Positions 45,841-58,900 of a stretch of DNA of 64,000 nucleotides are shown here, in pieces. This DNA is from Bradysia coprophila. Taxonomy: Eukaryota > Arthropoda > Insecta > Diptera > Sciaridae. Made by a program: the position numbers and the translations under genes. The stretch is from the NCBI RefSeq assembly GCF_014529535.1, contig NW_023503608.1, positions 9,412,501 through 9,476,500 of the forward strand, given 5' to 3'. How positions within the stretch are numbered: position 1 is the first letter of the stretch; every line of letters starts with the position of its first letter. The notes beneath the pieces are model-generated. The model did no database searches. It saw only the letters and a program-made list of their open reading frames with translations, and was not told the origin of the DNA.

Positions 45841-48800
45841 ATTTTTTTTATTACAAAAACATTTGGTTTTCATATAATTATTTTCTAAAATGAATTTCTT
45901 TTATGGTTTTACACATTTACTGCATTTTTAATCATCTCACACATCTACTCACCTCTCCTTATTCCCATTTAATTGTCCAGATCAAAATTTATTAATTTTA
46001 CTTGGGCTGACAAGGAGATTTATCAACGACAGATTTTCGTAATGAATAATCTTTGAATTGGTTTTTTTATCGTTTTTTTTTTATACGAATTCAAGTAAAG
46101 TGATGACTTAAGAACTATTTTGGCGAAAAATATTTTTTTTATTTAAATTTTCTTTAATTTCAATTTTCTTTTTAAAATAAATATCTTTTTTGTTTGTGTG
46201 CGAATAATAAGAGAAAGAGAAAGACTTCTCTGTGATATCTCCACTTAAAATTGAGACAAAATGTTGTTAAGTATTGAATCAAAGCGTGGAGATAACATTT
46301 TGTTTCTTTAAAATTTGTAATGCGTTTATTGGTGCCACAGTCTAATTTTTATATTTTAAAAAACAAGAAGATTTTTTTTGAGTAATATGTGTTTCATTTT
46401 GAGCGATTTTTGTTTTATAAAGTTCGTTTGTTTTTATAATGCGACAAAATTGTATCTTTTGCCATTTTAATTATAATATGAACTACACTTAATTACATTT
46501 ATATGGTTTTTTGTTTTGTAAATAGCAACACACCGACCAACAATTTTTATTTTCATTTAAATGGAAGAGTATAACACATTTATCGTGTCCATTCTCTTCG
46601 TGGAAATTGAAATTGCGTTCGATTCACAATTTGCGGTGCGTTTTTATGTTGATGGTATGTGTGTCACTTCATCTATCTTAACGTTATAACAAAAAAAAAA
46701 TCGGTTTACATTTAATAATGGCCATTTAATGCACAGACTTGACTGATTGACGGGACGAGAAATACCACTATAGCAGGGAAGAGGGAAATCTTATTTCTAT
46801 TGATGTGATGTGTTAAGGTAGAAGATTTTTAATCGGATATCCTAATTATTGAATAAACAGCAAAGAAATGACGAATTGAAGTTCTTAGTAGTGATTGTAA
46901 ATTACAATTTGTAATAGAACAGTACCGAACTGGTTACTCAAAGGCTTTTCAATATGTGAAAAGCCCTTCATTTATAAAAAAAAGCTAACAGCTCTTCGGG
47001 AATCGCCCGAAATTTGCCGTTCATACTGTTAGTCCTTTTAATCTCAATGGTAAAATTTTGCCAATCATTTGAACTTTGATTTACTGCAGTTTGTTGTAAG
47101 CAACGTTATCAAAAATTTGTTGAAAACCTTTTTAACTGTTTCGTGAAACATTTTTTTTTATTTCAAACTTTTCATACAGACGACGACACCAGCAAAGAAA
47201 CTCGTCTATTGTGCTAGTGGTATTTCCGTTGTCATCTATCAAATCCCTGGTATACATCGACTCTATTCATATAGGTATTCATACTTATAACGTTCAAATA
47301 TTGACAAAAAATAATAAGAAAACTAATAAAACAACAAAAAAATTAAAAAATAATAATTCTAAAGAGAGAATAATTTCATCGAGTATTTCAGTTCACTAGA
47401 GCAATTATTACGACGGTTTTAACGTATTTTCTTGTATGTTTCTACTAAAAATAAATTATTTACAAAAAATATGGAGATTGCGGATTATAAGTTTAAATAT
47501 ATTTTTTGTTGCAATAAAAATGACCGAGAAGCGTCAACATACTGCACACTCTTTCAATGGTTTATTTAAATTTGTGATGTGATGCAATTTTCTATTTCAA
47601 TTTGAATTTTACAAAATATTTAGAGAGCATTTTATCGACGGTTTTTTTCATCAATCAGATTTTTTATTATGGAGAATATCTTCTGTTAAAACATTTTCTT
47701 TTATCAATTCACAACAATTTTCTTTTTTTCTTCTTTTTTTTACCCTTTTTCGTATATTTCTTTTGATTGATTAAATTTATATTTCCATTTTGCTGTTCTC
47801 TACGGTTTCTTCTTTTAAATGTAATTTCTATAAATTTTATAGTTTTTTTTATATCTTGCCAAAGGATTTTTTAATTCTTTTTAAATTTCTTTTTCTTTAC
47901 TCTCTCAATTAACACTTTTTATTTTCTCGTTTAAGCTACATTGAATGTCAATGAATGAAGAATTAATTTTTTATTTTAAATTTTTACTTTTATTTTACAC
48001 ATTTTTCATTTTTTTGGATTAGTAAAAATTGTTTTGTAATTTCTATTCCTGTTTTGTTTAATTTTTTTCACTTTTTTTTCTTGGTTCCTTGATAATCAAA
48101 TTCACATTTATTTTCTACCCAAAAATACTGACTTCATTTAATGAATTTAAGAAAACTTTCAACGACTTTTTACATCGAAAAATGAGAAACAACAACTAGA
48201 AAAATTGGGAACCCTTCCACTCAAGACAGACTCAAGTCGAAAATGAATGGTTTATTAAGATGCGTTACAACAACGATTTCAAATTGATGAAACGTAATAT
48301 CATATTTACGATAGTTGGGGACCTACGATAAACTCGGGTTTGGGTTCTAAAAAGTTCATTGCATGCAACTCAATGGTTTGAAATATGAATGTTGTCGAAT
48401 GGCTAAAATATATCTAAAATTCGATCCAACGATCCAAAGTTAAGAATCTGGTGCAAACCGTCATTCGGAAGCTTGGTTGCAAATTAAGTTTTGCTATTTT
48501 ACAAAATATGCAACGGAATTTTTACTTAGTTTGCTTATTGAAAGGGGGCTGTATGATAAGAACTTAAGATCTATAAATCATCACGACCGTACCTATACAG
48601 AAGAATCTGGCGGTGGTCATGATGGCTAAATTTTTAAGTGTCATACGCTGGATAAAATAACGATCTTTGGTTTCGTCTACTCGAGTCGTAATTAATGGGG
48701 CCGGTAGCAATAAGATAAACACAAAAATTCAGCTGCTTTTCGAAATGGCACAGTTTCAGTTTCAATATTTTCTTCCGCTCAGCATTTGAGAGCAGTCGAC

Positions 48801-49990
48801 GATACACGAATTGTTCTGGAAGCACAGTCGAGACGGAAGACAAAATCTCGGTTGTAAAATCGGAATTTCTTTTTCTAACTGACATCACCGTCTATTTCAA
48901 ATAATTCCGTGAAATTGAAATCTAATGACAAGCAAATACTTTTTGTTCTTCGTACTTTCTTGCTATTATGTGTTGCTAGGTTATTGGTGATAATTCGGAT
49001 TTGGAATAGCGGAGAAATGACATTGATCTGATTGGAAATGGAAAGTGTCTTCACTCAACAATAATTTTACGAGACATTTCTCAATATACATTGGATCGAT
49101 CGAATATACATGTATCTGCATTCTGCAATATTTGTGCCATTCAAGTCTTTTTAAGTTTTGAATTGAATTCAAGAAGTGAATTCGATGGAATAGAAAAAAC
49201 GTTTCACTGGGGAACGAACAAAAAAAGTGTTCAACAAAATGTGTGTGCGATTCATAAAAATAAAAAATGAATGCATTGGTCATAATTACGTTACAGGTTT
49301 TTTTTTTAAGGGAGTGAGTATATACACTGATATTATAAGCGTAGTAAAATGTTTACTTTAATTCATTTTTTTTTTATTTTTTTTAAATATTTTTTTTTTA
49401 CTAAAATTTATATTTTAAATTTCTTTCTTTTTTGGCTTTTTTAAGAAAATTTTAATTTTCCTAATAAAAATACAATTTTGAGTGTTGTGTGCTTACTTTG
49501 GCTACGGAAGCTCAAAAGATTGAAAATTTTGCGCTGACAAAAATATTTAAAAAAAATTGAACAGAAAATCATAAACTGAAACGAAAAGAAAATCGTTTTA
49601 CTGTAAATGTTCCGATTCGACAACAACAATGCCATCCAAATCAAACTGTCGAATTAACAACTCAATATCCAGCTGCCCTATTTTATTTTCCTCTTTTTTA
49701 TTCATAATAATAATTTTCATTGTATATAATATCGAAACGACACGACGTTCACTCTGTTCTTTGTTTAAATTATCAAACTAAAGTATTAGAAAATTCTTAA
49801 AGACATACAACTTTGGCTGCAAATTATTGATTTACGGTATGTATAAATTTCATTTTTTTTGTTTACATACAAAACATAAGAAGAGAAATAATATAAAAAT
49901 AATAAAGTTGAACGAAAATTGTTCGTTGGTTTTTTTATATCAAAAGAAAAAATTGTCATGGCTGAATTTTCATGGTTGGGTTTACTAACT
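45841..49990 (-). other. Rbfox1: Probable Rbfox1 3' UTR and downstream AT-rich region
   Basis: Following the Rbfox1 stop (minus strand) is a very A-rich sense sequence with many possible AATAAA signals (for example 45852-45847). A perfect TGCATGCA lies at 48360-48367, an Rbfox-type binding word in the possible UTR. The true 3' end cannot be decided from sequence. Confidence 0.4.
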
Positions 49991-52900
49991 TTAATACGGA
50001 GTAAAACGATTATAACTTCCTCGATACATGGCCGCCTGAAAAGAAAAGAAAAATGAGCGAAAAGAACAATTAAAATCCGTTTGACTTTCTTTGAGAATAC
50101 TGCAAGCGGAACTCTTTCAACATGAAATGTGCAATGTTTTCTTGTGTATTCTGCACACTTCCTTTGCTTTTGATAAATCCTTTGTAATATCCAGGCAGGC
50201 CAGATTGTCACCAACGTAATATTCTATCTTCCTATTGTAATTGTCATTACTTGATTCAACGGTCTCATTTAATCTGGCGAGCCTGGTATATTCGTAGATT
50301 TATCAATTTCATTTTTTTCAAAATATGGCAGCAAGGATTCAATTTGTTATAGTGCGGTACGGTTTTAATGTAAATTCCGTATAAATACACACATTTCAGA
50401 CGTGTACCTATCGGAAGAAAAACAATTTCCAATGAAACAACAAAAGAATTCCTGAAAAATCTTTTGTTATTTCCAATGGAAATTGTCTTTTATCCAAATT
50501 ACGGCAGTACATTTGTTCCTGTCTAAGTAAAATTCTTTAACTTTGCTCTTTCAAGTTCTACAAGTCCCTACTGTTTTTAAAGATTCGCTTTTCCGACTTG
50601 CAACAAATTCTCTCATTTATTGAACTTTAATTCACGCCGTAAGTGCCCCGAAAATTGGAAATTAACAGTAAGAAGGGATAAAGTAGCACAGTGTTAAATT
50701 GTCCCGGTCCCCACTCACCATGAATTTCCATATTAGAGAGCATTGAGATTCATTTTTTCGAATTCTTTTGATGCTCAAAATTAAAATTTTGAGGTGCACT
50801 TACGACGTGAGTTAAACACAACAAATTTTAAAAATGGTAATTTGTATTGAAATACTTACTCCATAACCAGGTACTGGTCCAATTCCATGTCCCAAATAGG
50901 GATCCGCATATTCACGTCCATACCTATTTTGTAAAAAGAATGTAGGTAAATTCAACTGAACAAGATAAATTGTATCTCCCAATCAAAAAGCTATTTAATC
51001 GTAAAAAGGAATTAAGACTCTAAAACTCTAAATTCTGATTTAGGAGATACATTTTTATTTTTGAAATCATCAAACATTCCAACACCATTCATCATTTACA
51101 CAAGGATGTTTAAAGGGGATCTTACGTTTTACTCCGCAATCATTTCTTTTTGTTGACTTAAATGAATACAAAATAAAGTTTTTCACGGCGATCTACTTTC
51201 TTTTAATCCAACATTGGATTTTCGCCGTCGTCGTCAAAATCGTGGATAATATACATAATCAAGTCTACCGCATACTCAAGTAGCTCCTACAAAATAAAAG
51301 AAACGTTCGAAATAGTGGTTAGTCGGATAGATTGGTGACTCATCGGTTATGTCATTGTTTTCATTGTGCCATCGCTGGTATGTGTAGCTTTTCAATTTTA
51401 ATTGAGAAAATATTGTAGAGTGGTCGACGACAAACGTTTTTTATAAGGTGTAACTGATTATCAGTGAGTTTCTTCATGTTAAGCGAGTAATAGCTTAATT
51501 GACCTTTTTTGGAAAATTTTGCAGCTTCGAATGTAGATAGTTAAGTATGAGCACAATTTTAATAGTTTTTATTGGGCTACAGTTTTTGAATTGCAATTGG
51601 TAATGTCTAATTTAGATATATTCGGTTGATTTATTATATCATCTTATCCCTACAATAAAGGCATCCATCTGACCTTTATATGTATAATATAAAGAAGTCA
51701 TATTTTGGTTCACCTTTCCGAAAATTATTACAGTGCCTTCCGGTGTTAGACAAATTACGAGATAGAAGTACTCAAATGTGTAAAAGTTTAAAAGAATAAA
51801 AAGTAAAATGAGAACATAACAAGAACGAAATTAGCTAAACAGGAAATCCCCTGGGATGTGTATGTTTAAACAATAAATGTTAAAAGTAAAACAAAGTATC
51901 CAATAATTTGTCATCCATTGCTTTTACAGATTATGTGAGCATGACGAGCGAAAAAATATATTTTATCTGCATCTGTAACAAAATATTAGAAAAGACGGGT
52001 AAAGGGAGTTAATAAGAAAGTTGTAGACATTAGGGAAATATTGGAGGTACACTTTACACATTCATTCGCACCAACTTATTCGTAGTACACACTTGTTTCA
52101 TAATGTTGTAAAATGGCGGTAATTGTATGTCTGGCAACAAGAAAATTTCGTTGTCACTTCGGAGTTATTTTCTCATCAATTAAACCAGCCCACTTTACAA
52201 CATTATCATCTTGTTCCATCAACACTAGCCCTATTCACGTTAAAAAAATGTGGTTCAGATCGTTCGGAGGAATGTCGATTTCGTTTCATTATCGGACACT
52301 AAACAATTCTCTAGAACATCATAATTGACAAAAAATTGTTTCTGAGTCGCGCAACGCACTCAAAGTTTACATGAAAACGCATAGAAACGCATGGTAACGC
52401 ATAGAAACGCATGCATTTTCGATTGCGTTGCGCGACTCAGAAACAATTCTTTGTCAATTATGATGTTCTAGAGAATTGTTTAGTGTCCGATAATGAAACG
52501 AAATCGACATTCCTCCGAAGGATCTGAACCACATTTTTTTAACGTGAGTAGGGCTAATCAACACCTACCCTGCTACAGCAGCGTAGCCGGCAACTGGCTG
52601 AGCAGCGGCAGCCGCACCGTATGCTGCTGCTCTCATTCCAGCTACAGCCGTATACGTCGCTGCCGCTGCTGAATAAGCTTGCTGTGCTTGAGACAATGGT
52701 GTTTTTAACAGTGGAGCTGTTGCCTGAAATATTTACCGTAAAATAAAAAAATTATGGAAACAACAACATCCAAAGACACGTGTGAAAAGTAAAACGCAAC
52801 CAACACAACTGGAACGAATTTCACTTGCATGCAAAATTTTGATTCAACGACTGGTAAATGTTAATTTGTTTTTATTGTGAGTTTGCACAAAACTAATTAA

Positions 52901-55900
52901 TTGGTATGAGTTAGGTATATACTAGTTAGCTTAAATGTCTAATTGGAAAAATGTTTTTCTGATGCCAAATCACCAGTTATTCATTAAAACATAAATAAAT
53001 AGACAAATCTATTTCTACGGTTATGTTTGTTGTGTACCTGGAAGTAATCGATAACAAAAAAGGTTCTATCAAATAGTAATGTGTAGGTATTTCCATCCAA
53101 TCTACGCTAAGAACTTAGAGTCAATAATAGCAGAAAATCAATTTAATTGTGTCTTTTAAGCTCCATCATAAATGAGACGAGGCAAATGGTGAAATAATTT
53201 ATGGCGACAAAACTTTTGTAACGAATTTTCTTTCACATTAAGTCCTTAAACTTTTATATACGTTTTCTAAATTTCGTCAATTAATTTTTTTCTCTGAAAG
53301 GTTTATCACGGTCTGAAAGGTTTTAACTCGCTTTCCTAATTGGATTTTCCAATTGTATGACCTTTCTGGAGAAAAGTGAATTATGCTAAGCGACACAGTC
53401 TTTTTGACACAAATGGTGGCATAGTGCGTTGGATAGGTCTCGGTAGGTCTCTTGGAGTACGAAACACGCATCCGTTCGTCCCATTGACGTCTGTGGTTCC
53501 GCTGCAGCCTTTTCACAAAAAAAGTAATGGAAAATTACTGGTGCAGCACGTATGTGTGGTGAGCTCAAATGACCACTCTAGAGATTTTTACTACTATTGA
53601 CAGTACAACATCGAATGACGATATATGTGTACCTTCGATATTGTACTGACAATCGGCAGTGGAAACCTATGGAGATGTTATTTGAATGCACGGCACCCTA
53701 CATAACTGTTTCATCAATTCCCTTTCAATCTTTTAGCTTTAAAAAAATATATGTGAGGAGGCTGCAGTAGAATCTCAGTGGTCATTGAGACTAACGGATA
53801 CGTGTTTCGTACACAGTGCACCAAGACCTATCCAACGCACTTATGTTCAATCGAAAAGTTTGAAATTGTTGCCTAGTGTTATAGGATACACGATCAGAAG
53901 ATCCTTATTATGGATTCTTCTTCGGGAACTGATGGAGAAAAAAAATCTCAATTTGAATGTAAAAGCATGAACAAACGCTGTCCTCCAGATGGATAAAGTA
54001 TTAAAGTTATAGGACTTTTGCTAAGATTGCTGATTAGAATTGATTTAATTTTCTTATAAAGAAACAGAAGGAAATATGTGTTTATAAATAAACAAATGAC
54101 CGGAGAAACAATTGCCTCTGGAATCATTAAACATTTTACGACAATTACATTAGACATTAAAAAAAGAAATAAATTTATAAAAATCAACTATATTCAGACT
54201 TCAGACTCATAAAAAGTTAACAGCTTTCTTTAAACAGAAAAGCAAATTCAAATAAAAATGTAAATTTTGTTGCACAAAAATCAGTTACTGTTTCTTTTTT
54301 TGCCTTCATATAAATTGCATTTTACTGGGTGCTTTCTCGTGTTGACAGAATTGAAAAAAAAAAATTGTCTCACTAAATTTGCATTTTTATTGTTAGTTCA
54401 GCGAAGGATTGAAAATTGTTACGAACGAAAATAAAACGTCAACTTTTGTCTCATTGTTAAGTTAATTTCGACCTAGAACTTTGTGAATTGTTTAGTTTAT
54501 GAACCAGTAGAGAAAAGGGGAGGAAAGATTAATCTAAGATTTTCTTTAATGAAGAAAGTGCAACAAATTATTACTGTACAGTCCGATTGACAGTTGGTCG
54601 CCCTCGCCCATGTTCCATAAAATATTATGCAAAGTCGGCTTGCCTCATTAGGTTGGCAGCAGCAACTAGAGACCACTTAATTATATTTGATAAACCCATT
54701 TCGGAGATTATCTACCAAAATTTTACGATCCACCAGTAATATACATAGAGTTCTATGATCTGGGCATAAGAAGTTCGTTGGATCATTAAACACCAATTAA
54801 TTTATATTTTTAAAGCATATTCAAGTTATGTTGTAAATGTATAATAGTTGTATAGTATACAGTATAAAAAACAGATGCGATATTACACAACATTGAAAAC
54901 AATTCCTATACGAGACGGCCACATCATGGCTCTTGTTTATTTTGGAAGAAAATCAGCATTCAATTTCAAATGAAAATTAACATAGAATTATTTTGTGTAA
55001 TTGATGATTGTGAAAGCATTGTATTAGCGCCAGCTGAATGGACTGATACACCAACAACATAAACTTCGAATGCCATTGATATGGAGAGAAATGTTTAATG
55101 GAAAATGACGGCATGGAACGAAATGTATGCGAGAATAAAATCGACTATCGCCAAAGACCAGTCAGTCAAATTAATTCGCCAATGGACTCTTGTTTTTACC
55201 AATTTGCGGTTCATCATTTCTCGCAAATCCTTGAGAAGATTGTAATTAATTTTAAAAAAATCAGGTTTTGTACACACCATAACAAACTAATGGGCTCTAC
55301 CACTCCACAGCTGGACTGTACTAGTTTCTATTCAGTTGTATTATATTATCATCATGTTCATTTTTAGACATATGACCCGCTGCCAATTCTTCAAAGAAAT
55401 CATTCTGTTAACCACGAGCTCTAAGTGGTGTTAATTTGATGGTACAAAATTTACAAAAAAAAAAAGAGATTTCTTAAAATTGGCATCGCTACAAAAAGTG
55501 TAGTAGGGTATTATGAGGAACACTTTTGTCTTAAGACGCCATATAACATACAACTGAACAGTTTCCAGCACAGCAATCAGTACAACCAAATCCAGCTACT
55601 TCTATGAAAATGTTAACAAATTGAACAAGTCGATCAGATGAATCTTAGTTATAATAGTGGAATGTTTACTATTACAGACAGCCTCAAATTGCAACACATA
55701 ATCAAAATTCATTTTTTTTTGTTTCAAAATATAAATTAAACGCACACGCCTACAGATGTGTGTAAACATTTTTGGAAGGCAGATTAAAGTGAAAATACTG
55801 TTTGTTTTTCAAAGTGCATAAAACCCCAAACACTCGAAAAAAAAATCAAAATTATATAACAAAAATGTTAGAATCGTGAAGAGCTGCAAAAATAATCTGA

Positions 55901-58900
55901 TGGTATACGTAATAATCGGAACACTTTACAAATTTAGAAAATTTTGGATACATTAAACGGTGAGAGTGTAATTAAGTGAAATACATCTTAACTGGGAGTA
56001 CAAATTATTGACAAAGTCTGCAATTCAATACAAAGATTATTATTCCCCCAAGAAAAACATGCATTCAGCTTTCATGAAGTTCATGAAGCGAACAAGTTTG
56101 TCTACATATTATAGAAGATCACTAATAATTACTATTCATTGAGATAATTGGAAAATGTCCAGTCAATGAACTTCTCAAATTGAGATCCGTTTGGTAAAAT
56201 TAAGGAGTCATGCAAATTTGGTTGAAAATTGCAATAACATTTGCATTAATTGCGTCATATGTGTATTTACTGAGTCGATATAATATCGATGGTAAGAGTC
56301 GTTCGATGCAGACGGTATTTATTAGATTGCACATATTAAATAATTTCGTCGCATGAGGGTATGCAAGGGCACATTTACATTAATGTTCTCTTAAAAACGG
56401 CGGCCTGTCGCTTGCTACAACGACAATAAGATATGAGCTCAACCCAGTCCTGCCGTAAAATGAGTGTTTACAACAAGCCAAAAAGAATTTGTAGGAGACA
56501 CTTAACTTTTTACAAACATAAGAGGTAATAGATTGGATAAGCAAGTCGTGATATGCTTACTGGTTGTAGAAGATTTTTAAGGGGAGAATTAAAACTCTCT
56601 TTTCTTTTGTTTTTTGTTTAAAACATGATGGATGGGTCCTTACTGTATTAGTGTACAATATTTTCCTTGGATTCCAATTTGTTGAGTATTGGCGCAATAT
56701 TTGAATTTCGCAAGGAATTTCCTATTAAGTCAATGCGGAACAATATTAAGTTAGGCTACGTGCATCGATTTAATTACTAAGAATTATGTGTAAAATACGT
56801 TCAAAATAGGAATTATAGCATCACTATAAAAAGCACTGTGGATAATACATGAAACCTTCGATGGATGATTTAATTTTGTTCTATCAAAAATTCAGAAAAT
56901 TTTTTCAGCTCTTCCGATTAAAAAAAAACCGAAACACAATTAGAAAATAAGCAAAATACAAATAAAGCAAAGTCAAAGGTGCCAGAAAAATCGATCGGAA
57001 AAATAAGAAAAAAAAAAATTAAAAATAAAATGAAATATACGTTTAAAATTGCTGGTTGTGATTGTAGTTCCGTCACTGGTTTCGCTGCCTGTGAAAACAA
57101 AATTTATATTTTTTCTAACTCAAAGAGAGGCTAAATTTAATTTTTGATTTATTTTTCATTTTTCTTTCACTTTAAAAAAACAGACACAAAGAAATTTGTT
57201 TAAAATCCTGCCATTTTATCTAATTAGCAAATTGTTATTACAATGGTTGAACAATTTTATAAAATATTTCGACAAGTTTTAATATACTCAAAATTGATGT
57301 TCATTTGTGTGTTAAAGAAAATAAATATTTATTTCTGCAATAAGTTGGCACTTGAAATTTTGGCATTAAGAGAATGAAAATAAGTTGTAAAATGGTATTG
57401 TTTGAGTGGAAAGTGGGAACAACCGCATTTATTTTCATAAAATTGAAGTGTGCATTCAGTCAGAATTTATTTATATAACAACAACACATCCATTCCGAAA
57501 ATGTGTTATACTAAAATCATGCAATTGTGATTTTTCAGAAACACAGACCTATATAATAGAATGTGAACTAAGGAATAAATGATTTTGCATTTATCAAGTA
57601 GACAACTTGGCACTGAGTGCATCACCGATCATTTATGGCCCCTATAATATCTATTTTTGCGACACAAAGTCACGGAGTGAAGGATGCGAAAGGACTACAA
57701 AAATATGTGGACTTTTGAAGTCGCGTCCGATCGTTATTGATTAGCTCTTCGGCTGACAATGACTTGTGCACAAAATCCGATCGACACATTTTGTTTTCAA
57801 ACAGGACCACTTAACGTGCGTGGAAAGTAATGTCTTGTCGAGTCGAATGTGATTTCGATAAACATAGACACCGATCAAAAACTTTACACCAAACTGAAAT
57901 ATTGGTTGCCATTTCATGACTTGTTGTCTTGGATTAGCAATTAACAGTGATAAATACATTTAAGGAACAATTAATTTGGTGGCCAGCATTGGGATCACTA
58001 CGACGCTTTCGTTTCTCGAGTCGTACGAGACTTACTTCGGGCTGACAAGAAAAATCATTGTTAGCTAATGTCCTTAGGACCCTTAGAATTTAAACAGAAA
58101 CAAGTTCTCTCCATCTTTTAAATATATTTGAAGTTTTGGTTATGACGATAAACAACACAGCCTTCATGAACATAAAGTTTCGAATAAAGTTGAACAGAAA
58201 ACAATTTTTGTTTCATTACAAAAACATAAACACATACCTGAAGACGATGATAATTGGGATCATTCACAACAGCCTGTGATGCAGCAGCCGCAGCAAAGAA
58301 CGGATCGTAATACATGCTAAAAAATATTTCGAAATAAAATTAGTTTCCAAAAATTTAATAATCAAAATTTGCTAGAAATTCGGTGGTAGAGTGTCTTCGG
58401 CGGGATACTTAAGCGAATCTTCAGATTATCTTTTTGAAATTTATATTCTGTACTTAAGAACACATCCCATCTTTACTAGAGATAATTTACCAGAACTTTG
58501 TGTATCAAAAACATTATAAAAATCCGTCGAAAAAATGTGTTACCAGGGAACTGTAACATCGTAAAACACAAGTGGCTGTTAAAATACTTTTGCTTGGAAG
58601 AAATATTGAGCTTCATAAACAATTCGGAAGGTGTCTGTTTCGCCGTCATTAACTATTGAAAATAATCCTCCACGAGAATCAGTCTCTAGTCTCTACTATC
58701 AATGTTGCTTTCCTCCCTTCCGAAAATCTAACACAACATTGTAAAAAGATTAAATTTCAATAAAAGTCTATTCGAGACAAAGTTTTACCCTCAAACAGAA
58801 AACGTTGCGAAATTAATTCAACATTTTCGGTCACAGTCAAATTTATATTCACATAAAAGGTGAACGAGATTAAATTACAAAGAAAATTTTGTTTAAAAAA

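Noticed and set aside
54590..54690. GC-richer island that might be an exon or small RNA gene
   Set aside because: No continuous frame with splice sites and no stable cloverleaf or hairpin that I could draw by hand.
57741..57959. 72-codon minus-strand frame in an Rbfox1 intron
   Set aside because: No family resemblance and no matching acceptor or donor phase.
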